Below, piece by piece: positions 52,247 to 61,360 of a stretch of DNA of 64,000 bases (position 1 is its first letter; each line of letters starts with the position of its first letter). This DNA comes from Thalassobaculum sp. OXR-137 (GTDB lineage Bacteria > Pseudomonadota > Alphaproteobacteria > Thalassobaculales > Thalassobaculaceae). Location: positions 3,332,001 to 3,396,000 of the forward strand of contig NZ_CP139715.1 in the NCBI RefSeq assembly GCF_034377285.1, read 5' to 3'. The translations under genes were made by a program, and so were the position numbers. The notes beneath the pieces were generated by a model. It had not been told where the DNA came from, ran no database searches, and saw only the letters and a list, made by a program, of their open reading frames with translations.

Positions 52247-53554
52247 ATGAACGCCCGTCAGATGCACCTGGTCGCCTATCTGAAGACTGGGCCGACCGCC
52301 CTGCATGTCGGCGGCTGGCGCCATCCGGAATCCACCCTGGACGATATTCTGCACCCCAGCCGCTACCAGCACATCGCGCGGGTGCTGGAGGACGGATGTT
52401 TCGATGGCTGTTTCTTCGCCGACCTGTTCGGGCTCTACGACATTCACGGCGCCAGCTTCGATCCCTATGTGCGCCGGGGCGGGCAGATCAGCTATCTGGA
52501 CCCGACGGTGGTGCTGCCGGTGATGGCGGCGGCGACCACCCATCTGGGGCTGGGCGCGACGCTCTCGACCAGTTTCCACACGCCATACCACCTGGCCCGC
52601 TGGCTCGGCTCGCTGGACGTGATGAGCGGCGGGCGGGTCGCCTGGAACGTGGTCACATCGGCCACCGACCTGGAGGCGCAGAACGCCGGCATGGACGCGC
52701 TGCCGCCGCGCGAGGAGCGCTACGACCGGGCCGACGACGTGCTGGAGGCGTGTTTCGCTCTGTGGAACTCCTGGGACGAGGACGCCTTCGTGCTGGACAA
52801 GGAGGCGGGGTATTTCGCCGATCCCGATAAGGTCCATTACGCCAATTACCAGGGCCGCTGGGTGAAGACCCGCGGGCCGCTGTCGATCCCGCGCAGCCCC
52901 CAGGGCCGGCCGGTGATCATGCAGGCCGGCAGCTCCGACCGGGGCCGCGAGTTCGCCGCCCGCTGGGCCGAGGTGGTCTTCACCGTCCAACGCGGGAAGG
53001 AGGAGATGAAGGAGTTCTACGACGATCTCCACTCCCGCCTGGAGGCGATCGGCCGCAAGCCTACCGACTGCGCGGTGCTGCCGGCCGTGTCGGTGGTGCT
53101 GGGCGAGACCGAGTCCATCGCCAGGGAAAAGGCGGATTATCTGGACAGCCTGATCGATCCCGAGCTGATCACCGCCTCGACCTCGAACAGCGTCGGGGTC
53201 GACCTCACCAAGCTGAAGGATCCGGCCGAGCTTGCGAAACTGCAGGGTAACCAGGGGATGAAAGGCACCGAACAGGTGCTGCAGCAGGCGATGAAGGCGG
53301 AAGGCCTGACCCTGGCTCAGGCGGCGCAGAACCGGCATCGCCGCCGCGAGCTGGTCGGCACGCCCGCCATGGTCGCCGACCGGCTGCAGGACATGTTCGA
53401 GGCCGGCTGCTGCGACGGCTTCGTGGTGACGCCGACCACCTTCCCGGGGATGTTCGAGCAGTTCTGCCGGGGCGTGGTGCCGGAGCTTCAGCGCCGGGGT
53501 CTGTTCCGGACAGCCTATGGGGGCCGGACCCTCCGCGAGAACCTGCGGAGCTGA
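52247..53554 (+). CDS. LLM-class flavin-dependent monooxygenase (NtaA/SnaA/DszA family)
   Basis: 435 residues from ATG 52247, with GGAG 9 nt upstream (the open frame begins earlier). It is a bacterial-luciferase-like FMNH2-dependent monooxygenase of the NtaA/SnaA/DszA group: WRHPESTLDDI near the N-terminus, FADLFGLYDIHGASF, ARWLGSLDVMSGGRVAWNVV near residue 125, and QAGSSDRGREFAARWAE near 225. Enzymes of this group oxidise chelators, sulfur compounds or small amines with a partner flavin reductase, which is not encoded nearby. The 250 bp upstream hold no gene I can see. It converges with the SDR gene, 14 bp apart. Confidence 0.9.
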   Translation: MNARQMHLVAYLKTGPTALHVGGWRHPESTLDDILHPSRYQHIARVLEDGCFDGCFFADLFGLYDIHGASFDPYVRRGGQISYLDPTVVLPVMAAATTHLGLGATLSTSFHTPYHLARWLGSLDVMSGGRVAWNVVTSATDLEAQNAGMDALPPREERYDRADDVLEACFALWNSWDEDAFVLDKEAGYFADPDKVHYANYQGRWVKTRGPLSIPRSPQGRPVIMQAGSSDRGREFAARWAEVVFTVQRGKEEMKEFYDDLHSRLEAIGRKPTDCAVLPAVSVVLGETESIAREKADYLDSLIDPELITASTSNSVGVDLTKLKDPAELAKLQGNQGMKGTEQVLQQAMKAEGLTLAQAAQNRHRRRELVGTPAMVADRLQDMFEAGCCDGFVVTPTTFPGMFEQFCRGVVPELQRRGLFRTAYGGRTLRENLRS

Positions 53555-53568
53555 CGCGGGCGAGGGGG

Positions 53569-54402
53569 CTACTGGCTCGCCGTCACGCCGCCGTCGATAT
53601 AGACCACCTGACCGGTGATATAGCTGCCGGCCGGGGCGGCGAAGGCGATGACCTGGCCGGCGACCTCGACCGGCTCGCCGATGCGGCCGAGCGGGTTGCG
53701 GTTCAGGATGAAGTTCCGGAACTCCTCGCGCTCCAGATGCGGGCGGATGCGGTCCGACTGGATGAAGGTCGGGGCCACGCCGTTCACCGTGATGCCGTAG
53801 GGGGCCAGCTCCATCGCGTGCTGCTTCACCAGCATGAGAAGCCCACCCTTGGTCGCGCAGTAGGCGGAATAGCCGCGGCCGCGCAGGGCGAGCTGGGAGC
53901 GCACCGACAGCAGGTGGATGTGCCGGCCCTGGCGCGCGGTGTCGACCTGATGCTTGGCCACCGACTGGCTCAGGAACATGGCCGAGCGCAGGTTGGTGGC
54001 GTACATCGTGTCGAAGGCTTCCGGCGTGACGTCGAAGATCGACTGCTCGCGCTGAATGCCGACGCAGTTCACCAGGATGTCGATGCCGCCGGCAAGGGAG
54101 ACGGCCTCCTCCACCGTGCTGCGGATCGCGTCCACGTCGCTGGCGTCCAGCCCTAGTGCCCAGGCGGTGCCGCCCTGGCCCGCGACCTGGTCGGCCAGCG
54201 CCTGCGCCTTCTCCTGCTTCGGGCCGGCGACGACGACGGACGCGCCATGGGCGGCGAGCGCCAGGCAGATCGCCTCGCCCAGCGCACCGTAGCCGCCGGG
54301 CACCAGGGCGGTCTTGCCTTTCAGGCTGAACAGGCCGGCGAGCCGCTCGGGATCGATGGCGGGGGTCAGGCTGGGGGCGGCGGCGGGGGTCGGGGCTTCC
54401 AT
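53569..54402 (-). CDS. short-chain dehydrogenase/reductase
   Basis: 277 residues. A roughly 28-residue Pro/Ala-rich leader precedes the Rossmann fold: the NAD(P)-binding motif reads GGYGALG (classical TGxxxGxG variant) near residue 36, NCVG near 111, catalytic Ser in LLSVRS and Tyr/Lys in YCATK near 180, and the terminal TGQVVYIDGG. It probably oxidises or reduces a secondary alcohol. It lies 1 nt after the oxidoreductase gene and ends the cupin-liv operon, which suggests a step in catabolism of the imported compound. Confidence 0.92.
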   Translation of the reverse strand: MEAPTPAAAPSLTPAIDPERLAGLFSLKGKTALVPGGYGALGEAICLALAAHGASVVVAGPKQEKAQALADQVAGQGGTAWALGLDASDVDAIRSTVEEAVSLAGGIDILVNCVGIQREQSIFDVTPEAFDTMYATNLRSAMFLSQSVAKHQVDTARQGRHIHLLSVRSQLALRGRGYSAYCATKGGLLMLVKQHAMELAPYGITVNGVAPTFIQSDRIRPHLEREEFRNFILNRNPLGRIGEPVEVAGQVIAFAAPAGSYITGQVVYIDGGVTASQ

Positions 54403-54403
54403 G

Positions 54404-55387
54404 TCAGACAGTCACCCCGGCGGCGGTGTAGACGGATTCCATGAGCTTCAGCGTTTCCAGATTGTCCAGGCGGTCGGTCTCGAACGGCGCGCCGGTGCGC
54501 ACGCCGTCGACGAAGGCGGCGATAGCATGATCGAAACCCTCCTGATAGCGCCCGATCAGGTCGACCTCCTCGGCTGCCTCCTCCTCGCCGACCAGGAAGA
54601 CCCGGTTGAAGTCCATGACGACGGTGCCCTTTGTGCCGACGACCTCGAGCCGGTCGCCGTGCAGCGGCGGGTAGCCGGGCGCGCAGATGCAGCCGTCGGC
54701 CGTCGCGATCAGCCCGTCCGGTCCGTCCATCAGGATGGACGCCGTGTCCTCCCCCGGCAGTCCGTCCGCGAGCCGGTTCAGCCTTGCGGCGACCACGGTC
54801 AGCGGGCCGACCAGCAGGCGCAGCACGTCCAGGTGATGGATCATGGTCTCGAACACCAGATTGCGCCGGAACCCAGTCAGATAAGGTTGGCGCTCGATCA
54901 GGAACGGCACGGTACTCTCGCGCGGGCACAGGCCGGAGCCGCGGACGGCAATGGCGGCATGACGCGGCCGGCCGATCCGGCCTTCGTCGATCCAGCGGCG
55001 CACGGTCATGTAATGCGGCCGGAACCGGTAGTTCTCATGCACCATGAAGCGGATGCGGTCGCCCACATCGGCGACCAGAGCCTCGGCCTCCGCCACCGTC
55101 TCGGTCATCGGCTTCTGCAGCAGGACGTGGACGCCATGATCCGCCGCCAGCCGGGTCAGCGGCGCGTGCCCGCCGACCGAGGCGGCGATGTCCACGACCT
55201 CGAACCCGCCCTCGGCGAACATCGCCTCCGGGCTGTCATAGACCCGGTCGATGCCGAATTCGTCGGCCCGGGCCTGGGCCTTCGCCCGGTCGAGGTCGCA
55301 GATCGCCGCCACCGGGACACCGGCCGCCTGCCAGGCGCGCAGGTGATACAGGCTGATCATGCCCGCGCCGATCAGGGCCGCCCTCAT
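54404..55387 (-). CDS. Gfo/Idh/MocA-family oxidoreductase
   Basis: 327 residues. The N-terminal Rossmann motif is GAGMIS (residues 7-12). The usual EKP motif reads QKP (near residue 92), a known tolerated variation. The C-terminal alpha/beta substrate domain contains ENYRFRPHY and FETMIHHLDVLRLL. Such enzymes oxidise or reduce sugars, inositols and related polyols with NAD(P). Its ATG overlaps the stop of the short ABC ATPase gene (ATGA), indicating translational coupling within the transport operon. The substrate is unknown. Confidence 0.92.
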   Translation of the reverse strand: MRAALIGAGMISLYHLRAWQAAGVPVAAICDLDRAKAQARADEFGIDRVYDSPEAMFAEGGFEVVDIAASVGGHAPLTRLAADHGVHVLLQKPMTETVAEAEALVADVGDRIRFMVHENYRFRPHYMTVRRWIDEGRIGRPRHAAIAVRGSGLCPRESTVPFLIERQPYLTGFRRNLVFETMIHHLDVLRLLVGPLTVVAARLNRLADGLPGEDTASILMDGPDGLIATADGCICAPGYPPLHGDRLEVVGTKGTVVMDFNRVFLVGEEEAAEEVDLIGRYQEGFDHAIAAFVDGVRTGAPFETDRLDNLETLKLMESVYTAAGVTV

Positions 55388-56007
55388 GCCGCGCGCTCCG
55401 TCAGCAGGTCGCCGAGATAGGCCTGGACCGGCGGAAGGGCGACCAGCGAGGCGTAGTCGGGCATCGGCGTCACCGAGCCGGACTGCACGAAGATGAACCG
55501 CTCGCAGATCTCCTGCAGGATCTCCAAGTGGAACCGTTCGTTCGGGTGGACGCAGAGGAAGACTAGCCGGCCTTGGGCGCGCAGCTTGCGGAAGAAATCG
55601 AGCATGAAGCCGATATAACCGTCCTGGGTGTTGAACTGCGGCTCGTCGAACAGATGGACGATCGGGTAGTCGGACCCGGCCTTCTCGAGCATGAAGTTGG
55701 GCGTCAGCGAGCGGAAATGCCGGACCTGGTAGGACTGGTGGTAATGGATCGCCAGCCGGTCGCGCTCGTCGGTGCGGATGCGGTGGATGTCCCGGCCCTG
55801 CACCAGAACCCGGCCGCCGGTCGGCGCGTTGGAGCCGGTGATCAGCTCGAACAGGGTGGTCTTCCCCGAACCGTTCGGTCCCATCAGGCCGACGATGGCC
55901 GGCTCCTCGATGGTGAAGTCGGCGCCGAGCGTGAAGGTCGGCTTCCGGCTGGGAAAACCGGTGGTGTAGGTCTTCGTGAGTTGCTGAACGCTCAGCATCG
56001 CGGTCAT
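55384..56007 (-). CDS. short atypical ABC ATPase lacking the LSGGQ signature
   Basis: 207 residues. Walker A is intact (GPNGSGKTTL near residue 42) and a Walker B-like element IVHLFDEPQ lies near 116, followed by FLCVHPNERFH in place of the switch-His region. The stretch between Walker A and B is only about 70 residues, and no LSGGQ-type signature is present. It reads like an ABC ATPase with most of the helical subdomain removed. It lies 3 nt after livF in the same operon. It could be a regulatory or accessory subunit or a different P-loop ATPase. A second ATG at 55998 is possible. Confidence 0.8.
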   Translation of the reverse strand: MTAMLSVQQLTKTYTTGFPSRKPTFTLGADFTIEEPAIVGLMGPNGSGKTTLFELITGSNAPTGGRVLVQGRDIHRIRTDERDRLAIHYHQSYQVRHFRSLTPNFMLEKAGSDYPIVHLFDEPQFNTQDGYIGFMLDFFRKLRAQGRLVFLCVHPNERFHLEILQEICERFIFVQSGSVTPMPDYASLVALPPVQAYLGDLLTERAA

Positions 56008-56010
56008 GGC

Positions 56011-56706
56011 TCAGATCCCGATCAGATTGCGGCGCAGGTCGTGGTCTTCGATCAGCTCGGCGGCACTGCCGCGATGGACGACCCGGCCGCGGTCGAGCAC
56101 CACGGCTCGGTCGGCGACCTCCAGAGCGGCGAGCGCGTTCTGCTCGACCACCAGCACCGACAGCCCCTCGTTCTTCAGACGGCGGATGGTCTTCATCACG
56201 TCCTGCACGATCTTCGGCGCCAGCCCCTGGCTCGGCTCGTCGAACAGCACCAGGCCGGGCGAGCCGAGTAGGGCACGGGAAATCGCCACCATCTGCATCT
56301 CGCCGCCGGACAGGTTCTCCGCGTCCCGGCCCATCAGGTGTTCCAGGGCGGAGAAGATCTCGAACATCTCGTCCAGCCGCCAGGAGCGGAAACGGGTCGA
56401 CTTGCGGGCGATGGCCAGGTTCTGGGCCACGCTCAAGGTCGGGAAGATGCGGCGGTCGTCGGGCACCCAGCCGACCCCGCGACGGGCGATGTCGTGGGTG
56501 TTCAGCCGGGTGATGTCGGCCCCATCGAACCGGATCTCGCCGGACCGCGCCGGGGTGAGGCCGAGGATGGTGCGGATGGTCGTCGTCTTGCCGACCCCGT
56601 TGGCGCCGAGCACGGCCAGCACCTCGCCCTCCGCCACGTCGAGGGAGACGTCGAACAGCGCCTGGGTCTCGCCGTAGAAGGTGTTGACGTTGCGGATCTC
56701 AAGCAT
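56011..56706 (-). CDS. livF: branched-chain amino acid-type ABC transporter ATPase (LivF)
   Basis: 231 residues, full length for LivF. Walker A GANGVGKTTT, signature LSGGE, Walker B LVLFDEPSQGLAPK and the family-typical VEQN switch region are all present. It energises the LivHM permease together with LivG at the inner membrane. Its ATG overlaps the end of livG by 8 bp. Confidence 0.94.
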   Translation of the reverse strand: MLEIRNVNTFYGETQALFDVSLDVAEGEVLAVLGANGVGKTTTIRTILGLTPARSGEIRFDGADITRLNTHDIARRGVGWVPDDRRIFPTLSVAQNLAIARKSTRFRSWRLDEMFEIFSALEHLMGRDAENLSGGEMQMVAISRALLGSPGLVLFDEPSQGLAPKIVQDVMKTIRRLKNEGLSVLVVEQNALAALEVADRAVVLDRGRVVHRGSAAELIEDHDLRRNLIGI

Positions 56707-57463
56707 TTGCGGCTCCCATGGCGGCCAACTCCCCGATCGTGGAGCGCCGGACCCAGCGGTTCGTACGCAGCTCGTCCGGCGTGCCCTGGGCGATGACCTG
56801 GCCCCAGTGGATGACCGAGATCTTGTCGGCCAGCGCGAACAGGAAGCGCATGTCGTGCTCGATCACCACGATGGTGGTGTAGCGCTTCAGCTCGCGCATC
56901 AGGTCGGTCAGCCGCGCCGTCGCCTCGGTGCCGAGGCCGGCGGTGGGCTCGTCCACGAACAGCAGCCGAGGCTCGGTGGCCAGCGCCACGCCGATTTCCA
57001 GGGCCCGGCGTTCGCCATAGGACAGCGATTTGGCGTTCACGCCCTCGCGGCCCTTCAGGCCGACCCGGCCCATGATCTCCGACGCCCGGTCCTGGGCTTC
57101 GCTGTCGGCGTCCAGCGCGTACAGCCCGTCGAACCCGCGCCGCCGCGTGGAGGGCAGGGCCATGACCACATTGTCCAGGGCGGTGAACTCGTCGAACAGG
57201 GTCATGATCTGGAATGAGCGCGAGATTCCCTTGGCGACGATCCGATGGGGCGCCGCGCCGGTGATGTCCTCGCCGTCGAACACGACGCGGCCCCGGTCCG
57301 GCTTGTAGCGGCCGGTCAGCACGTTGAAGCAGGTGGTCTTGCCGGCGCCGTTCGGCCCCATGATCCCGGAGACCTGACCTTCCTCGAAAGTGAGGCTGAT
57401 ATCCTCCAGCACGACCTGATCGCCGAACCGCTTGTGCAGATGGGTGGCTTCGAACAGGGCCAT
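56699..57463 (-). CDS. livG: branched-chain amino acid-type ABC transporter ATPase (LivG)
   Basis: 254 residues. Walker A GPNGAGKTTC, LivG-specific ISRSFQ, signature LSYGERRALEIG, Walker B LLFVDEPTAGLG and switch IEHD are present. The gene starts 3 bp after livM with GAGGAG upstream. The cargo of this HAAT-family transporter need not be an amino acid. Confidence 0.94.
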   Translation of the reverse strand: MALFEATHLHKRFGDQVVLEDISLTFEEGQVSGIMGPNGAGKTTCFNVLTGRYKPDRGRVVFDGEDITGAAPHRIVAKGISRSFQIMTLFDEFTALDNVVMALPSTRRRGFDGLYALDADSEAQDRASEIMGRVGLKGREGVNAKSLSYGERRALEIGVALATEPRLLFVDEPTAGLGTEATARLTDLMRELKRYTTIVVIEHDMRFLFALADKISVIHWGQVIAQGTPDELRTNRWVRRSTIGELAAMGAANA

Positions 57464-57466
57464 GGC

Positions 57467-58501
57467 TCAGCTCCTCGACTCTGCCGGGCGCGGACTGGGT
57501 TCGGGGCGCCCGCCCAGGCGCGGGGCGATCCAGTCGCGCCACATGCCGGCAATCCCGTCGGGCTTGAACATCACCAGCACAACGAACATCAGCCCGAACC
57601 ACAGCAGCCAAGTCTCGGTGTATGCGCCGAGAATGTCGCGGGCGACGAAGTACAGGATCACCCCGAGCACCGGCCCCCAGAAGCTCACAAAGCCACCGCC
57701 GATCAGCACGATCAGCACGATCGTGCCGGACCATTGCAGGGTCATGATGTTGATGTAGGCGCCTTCCTGGGCCATGGCGAAGAGCCCGCCGGCCAGCCCG
57801 GCGATGCCACAGGACAGGGTGAAGGCCGCCCATTTGTAGAGCCGGACCGGATAGCCGATGAACGCCACGCGGGTCTCGTTCTGCTTGATCGCCCGCAGGG
57901 TGCGGCCGAAGGGCGAATTGGTCAGCCGCCACAGCAGCACGATCAGCCCCATCATCACCGCGTAGCAGAGGTAGTAGAGCGCGGTATTGGATTGGGTGGA
58001 GAGTTCGACCACGCCGAAATCGGCCGGCAGGCGGGCGATGTTCAGCAGCCCGTCCTCGCCTTTGGTGACGTCGGTCCACTTGCTGGCGATGAAGTAGAAG
58101 ATCTGCCCGAAGGCGATGCTCATCAGCGCGAAATAGATGCCGCGGCGATGGGCCAGGAACAGGGCGGTGACGGCCCCGAACGCCCCGGTCACGACGATCG
58201 CGGCGGCGAGGCAGAACCAGAGATTGGCCCAGACCTCGAACTGCGCCAGCCCGAAGGCATAGGCGCCGATGCCAAAGAACGCGCCATGGCCGAAGGACGG
58301 CAGGCCGGTGTAGCCGAGCAGCAGGTTGAAGCCGAGGGCGAAGACGATCCAGATCAGCACCTCGACGCCGAGATACTGGTACAGGCCGACGGTCTCGATC
58401 CACAGGGGCAGGGTGGCGAAAACCACGGCCATGACCAGGATCGGCTTGGTGATCCACGCGGTGGTCTCGCGCCGGTCGTACTGCATCGCGGGCAGGGGCA
58501 T
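57467..58501 (-). CDS. livM: branched-chain amino acid-type ABC permease (LivM)
   Basis: 344 residues with multiple hydrophobic helices and the LivM landmarks FNLLLGYTGLPSFGHGAFFG near residue 62, GRTLRAIKQNE near 190 and a conserved C-terminal region. ATG 58501 has GAGGAG 7 nt upstream. It forms the inner-membrane channel with LivH. Confidence 0.94.
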   Translation of the reverse strand: MPLPAMQYDRRETTAWITKPILVMAVVFATLPLWIETVGLYQYLGVEVLIWIVFALGFNLLLGYTGLPSFGHGAFFGIGAYAFGLAQFEVWANLWFCLAAAIVVTGAFGAVTALFLAHRRGIYFALMSIAFGQIFYFIASKWTDVTKGEDGLLNIARLPADFGVVELSTQSNTALYYLCYAVMMGLIVLLWRLTNSPFGRTLRAIKQNETRVAFIGYPVRLYKWAAFTLSCGIAGLAGGLFAMAQEGAYINIMTLQWSGTIVLIVLIGGGFVSFWGPVLGVILYFVARDILGAYTETWLLWFGLMFVVLVMFKPDGIAGMWRDWIAPRLGGRPEPSPRPAESRS

Positions 58502-58511
58502 ATCAGGCTCC

Positions 58512-59435
58512 TCAGGACTCGAGCACGCTGGCCTTGCCGGCCAGCCCGCGCGAGCGGAACGTCACCACCGCCAGCAGCAGCAGATACATGGACAAAAGCG
58601 ACCAGTCGGTGGCGAAGGCGGCGGTCAGGCCGACGACGAGGCCGACCAGCAGCCCGGCGCTGACCGCGCCCCAGAAGCTGCCGACGCCGCCCAGCACGAT
58701 CACCACGAAGGCCGGTACCACCGCATCGACGCCGACCACCGGCCGGATGCCCCAGATCGGGGCCATGATGATGCCGGCGATGGCGGCGAGTGCCGCGCCG
58801 AAGGCGAAGACGAACAGCCGCAGCCGCGACAGGTTGTGGCCGAGCGCGCGCACCATCTCGCCGTCATGGGCGCCGGCCTTGATGATCGCGCCGTAGGGGG
58901 TGCGGTTCAGGAACAGCCACAGCAGCCCGATCATGGCGGCGGCGAAGATCGCGGCGTAGATCCGGTAGGTCGAATAGATCAGGTCGCCGGCGATGAAGCC
59001 GCCGGAAATGCCGCGCGGGATCGGCAGGTAGTATTCACTGCTCCCCCAGATCTCGCGGATGCCCTCTTCCAGCACCAGCGCGGCACCGAAGGTCAGCAGC
59101 AGGCCGTAGAGCGGGTCCTGGCCGTAGGTCCGGCGCAGGCAGAGCTCCAGCCCGGCGCCGACCGCGGCCACGACCAGCGGCCCGACGATCAGGGCGATGA
59201 CGTAGCGCGGGACGTCCGGCAGCGCGTAGTACGGCTCCATGAAGGCGAAGGGCAGGCCGCCATCCGGCACCATGACCGCCAGCGCGACATAGGCGCCGAG
59301 CGCGAAGAGCGAGCCGTGGGCGAGGTTGATCACCTCCATTACGCCGATGATCAGCATGAAGCCCAGGGCCAGCAGCGCGAACAGGAGGCCCAGCGCCAGG
59401 CCGTTGATGATGTGCGGAATCAGGTCATAGAGCAT
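58512..59435 (-). CDS. livH: branched-chain amino acid-type ABC permease (LivH)
   Basis: 307 residues from ATG 59435; the longer open frame to 59588 is not supported. It begins MLYDLIPHIINGLALGLLF and has the LivH landmarks GVMEVINLAHGSLFALGAY, FAFGAALAAIAGI and VVIVLGGVGSFWGA. It lies 10 bp upstream of livM and about 100 bp after the binding-protein gene, separated by two hairpins. Confidence 0.94.
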   Translation of the reverse strand: MLYDLIPHIINGLALGLLFALLALGFMLIIGVMEVINLAHGSLFALGAYVALAVMVPDGGLPFAFMEPYYALPDVPRYVIALIVGPLVVAAVGAGLELCLRRTYGQDPLYGLLLTFGAALVLEEGIREIWGSSEYYLPIPRGISGGFIAGDLIYSTYRIYAAIFAAAMIGLLWLFLNRTPYGAIIKAGAHDGEMVRALGHNLSRLRLFVFAFGAALAAIAGIIMAPIWGIRPVVGVDAVVPAFVVIVLGGVGSFWGAVSAGLLVGLVVGLTAAFATDWSLLSMYLLLLAVVTFRSRGLAGKASVLES

Positions 59436-59478
59436 GGGTCTGGAGCCGCCGCCGATGACTGGGGTTCGGGAAAAGGCC

Positions 59479-59532
59479 GGGGGAGCCCGCGATCGGGTCT
59501 CCCCCGCAGGGATGGAGGCGGGGAACCGCCTC
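59479..59532 (-). terminator. two tandem hairpins between binding-protein gene and livH
   Basis: The first, 8 nt after the stop of the binding-protein gene, is GAGGCGG-4 nt-CCGCCTC (59515-59532). The second is GGGGGAG plus an inner CCCG-CGAT-CGGG stem closed by CTCCCCC (59479-59505). Neither has a U-tract. In many binding-protein operons such structures protect the 3' end of the abundant binding-protein mRNA or attenuate the downstream genes; this role is inferred. Confidence 0.55.
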
Positions 59533-59539
59533 TGCGCGG

Positions 59540-60835
59540 TCAGCCCTGATCGTAGTTGGGCGTGTCCGCGTAGCTCTCCAGCTTGCACTCGTCGCCGGCG
59601 GAGGAGCGGATCGACTCCGGATCCGACCAGCTCAGGATGTTGAAGTAGTCGGTGTCGTCGCGCGGCTTGGCGTTGCCTTCCGCCAGGTAGATCGTCTGCT
59701 GCACCTGGTGGGAGTTCGCATCGATCACCGCATCGAAGTGCTGCATCCGGTCTTTTGCGGTCATCACCCGGCCTTCCAGGGCCTTGATGATCTTCATGTT
59801 GTCGGTGGAGCCGACCTCCTCGACCACCCGCAGCAGCTCGCGCATGGCGACATAGCCGTTATAGGTGACGTTGCCGGGCACGCTGATCCGCGTGGTCGGG
59901 TACATCTCCTGGTACTGCTTCACGAATTCCGGAACGCCCGGCAGGTCGAGATAGTGGTACCAGGTGGTGCCGAACACGCCGAAGGCGGCGTCTGCGCCGA
60001 GACCGAAGATATCCGGCCAGTCCTGCTGGTTGTTGATCCAGGCCGGCTTGCGGTCGAGGCCCATGTCGTGGACCTGCTGGCGCATCACCTTGAAGTCGTC
60101 GCCGCCGACGGCAGCGGCCACCACGTCCGGCTTCATCTGCTGGATCTTCAGCAGCACGCTCGACCAGTCGCGGGTGCCGACCGGGATGGCGATCTCGTCC
60201 ATGACCGTGGCGCCGTATTCGGTGGCCACCTTCTTGGTCGCGGCGTTGGTGTTCTGGCCCCAGACATAGTCGTTGTAGATCAGCAGCCAGTTCTTGCCGA
60301 AGCTGTTGATGGCGTTGCGCGCGGCGGCCTTGGAGAAGTTCTCCCCGTTGCCGTCCCACACGAACTTGACCCGGTGGCAGTTCGCGCCGCTCTCGGTCGG
60401 CGAGCTGGAATTGGTGTTGAAGTAGACGCAGCCGTATTTCTGCGCCACCTGGCTGATGGCGTTGGCAGCACCCGACTGCACCGCCCCGACAAGGAAATGA
60501 ACGTTCTCGCGGGTGATCATGCGTTCGGCGACGCGGGTGCCGGTCTGCGGGTTGGTCTCGGTGTCCATCCAGACCGTCTCGACCTTGCGGCCGAGCACGC
60601 CCCCCTTCGCGTTGAACTCGGCGACCGCCATTTCCGAGCCGCGCTTCTCGGCCTGGCCGGAATTGGCGAACTGGCCGCTGGCGTCGTGGGTGAGGCCGAT
60701 GCGGATCGGCTTGTCGGAGGCGGCGGCATAGACCCGGTTGTGGGTCCAGGGGCCGAACAGGGCGGCGCCGCCCGCCGCACCGCCGAGGAGAGAGGTCTTC
60801 AGGAAACTGCGTCGATTCACTGCCTTGTTGGACAT
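59540..60835 (-). CDS. Tat-exported substrate-binding protein (LivJ/AmiC-like)
   Basis: 431 residues. A twin-arginine signal (NRRSFLKTSLLGG) with Ala-rich core and cleavage near VYAAA leads into a periplasmic-binding-fold type I protein: IRIGLTHDASGQFANSG, GGVLGRKVETVWMDTETNP, MITRENVHFLVGAVQSG. This is the solute receptor for the LivHMGF transporter. Tat export suggests folding before secretion. The ligand cannot be read from sequence; binding proteins of this group also take amides, urea and aromatic acids. It lies 73 bp after the cupin gene. Confidence 0.93.
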   Translation of the reverse strand: MSNKAVNRRSFLKTSLLGGAAGGAALFGPWTHNRVYAAASDKPIRIGLTHDASGQFANSGQAEKRGSEMAVAEFNAKGGVLGRKVETVWMDTETNPQTGTRVAERMITRENVHFLVGAVQSGAANAISQVAQKYGCVYFNTNSSSPTESGANCHRVKFVWDGNGENFSKAAARNAINSFGKNWLLIYNDYVWGQNTNAATKKVATEYGATVMDEIAIPVGTRDWSSVLLKIQQMKPDVVAAAVGGDDFKVMRQQVHDMGLDRKPAWINNQQDWPDIFGLGADAAFGVFGTTWYHYLDLPGVPEFVKQYQEMYPTTRISVPGNVTYNGYVAMRELLRVVEEVGSTDNMKIIKALEGRVMTAKDRMQHFDAVIDANSHQVQQTIYLAEGNAKPRDDTDYFNILSWSDPESIRSSAGDECKLESYADTPNYDQG

Positions 60836-60908
60836 GGGTGTTTCCTCCTGTTTTGATTTTTTCGCCCGGTCCCGTTGATCGGCCGGTGCGTTGGTCCTCC
60901 GCCGGCTC

Positions 60909-61331
60909 TTACGGCTCGACGGAGACGGTCTCCGGGTCCGCGGGGACCAGGATTTCCATGGCGGTGTAGTCGTCTGAATATTCGATGACCCGGTGGAGGA
61001 TGCCCGGCTCCTGATACATCGCCGTGCCCGGCTCCATCAGGATCTCGCCCTGGCCCTCGAACTCCACCCGCGCCCAACCCTTGAGCACGTAGACCATCTG
61101 GAAATCGACCTTGTGGTAGTGCAGGTCACCCTTGCCCGGGCATGGGCCGTTCGGGCGGTGGATGTGGGCGCGGAACTTGCCGCCGGTCTTCTCCGCCATG
61201 CCAAGGTCGCGGTAGTCGAAGAAGCCGCGAAAGCCCGGCACCCAGGCGGCATCGCGCTCGTGCTGCACATGGAAGGCGCCACGGCCGAAGCCCTTCGGCT
61301 CGAACTCGTCCCCCTGTTCGGAACCGGCCAT
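60909..61331 (-). CDS. cupin-domain protein
   Basis: 140 residues from ATG 61331, with GGGAG 9 nt upstream; ATG 61367 would add 12 residues but run into the inverted repeats. A single beta-barrel cupin: metal-ligand candidates are in HIHRPNG and LHYHKVDFQMVYVLKGWARVEF, and PGILHRV in the second motif. It could be an isomerase, lyase or ligand-binding protein. As first gene of the transporter operon, divergent from the RpiR regulator, it probably acts on the imported compound. Confidence 0.88.
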   Translation of the reverse strand: MAGSEQGDEFEPKGFGRGAFHVQHERDAAWVPGFRGFFDYRDLGMAEKTGGKFRAHIHRPNGPCPGKGDLHYHKVDFQMVYVLKGWARVEFEGQGEILMEPGTAMYQEPGILHRVIEYSDDYTAMEILVPADPETVSVEP

Positions 61332-61360
61332 TTTCTCGTCTCCCGCATTCGTGAATCGAA

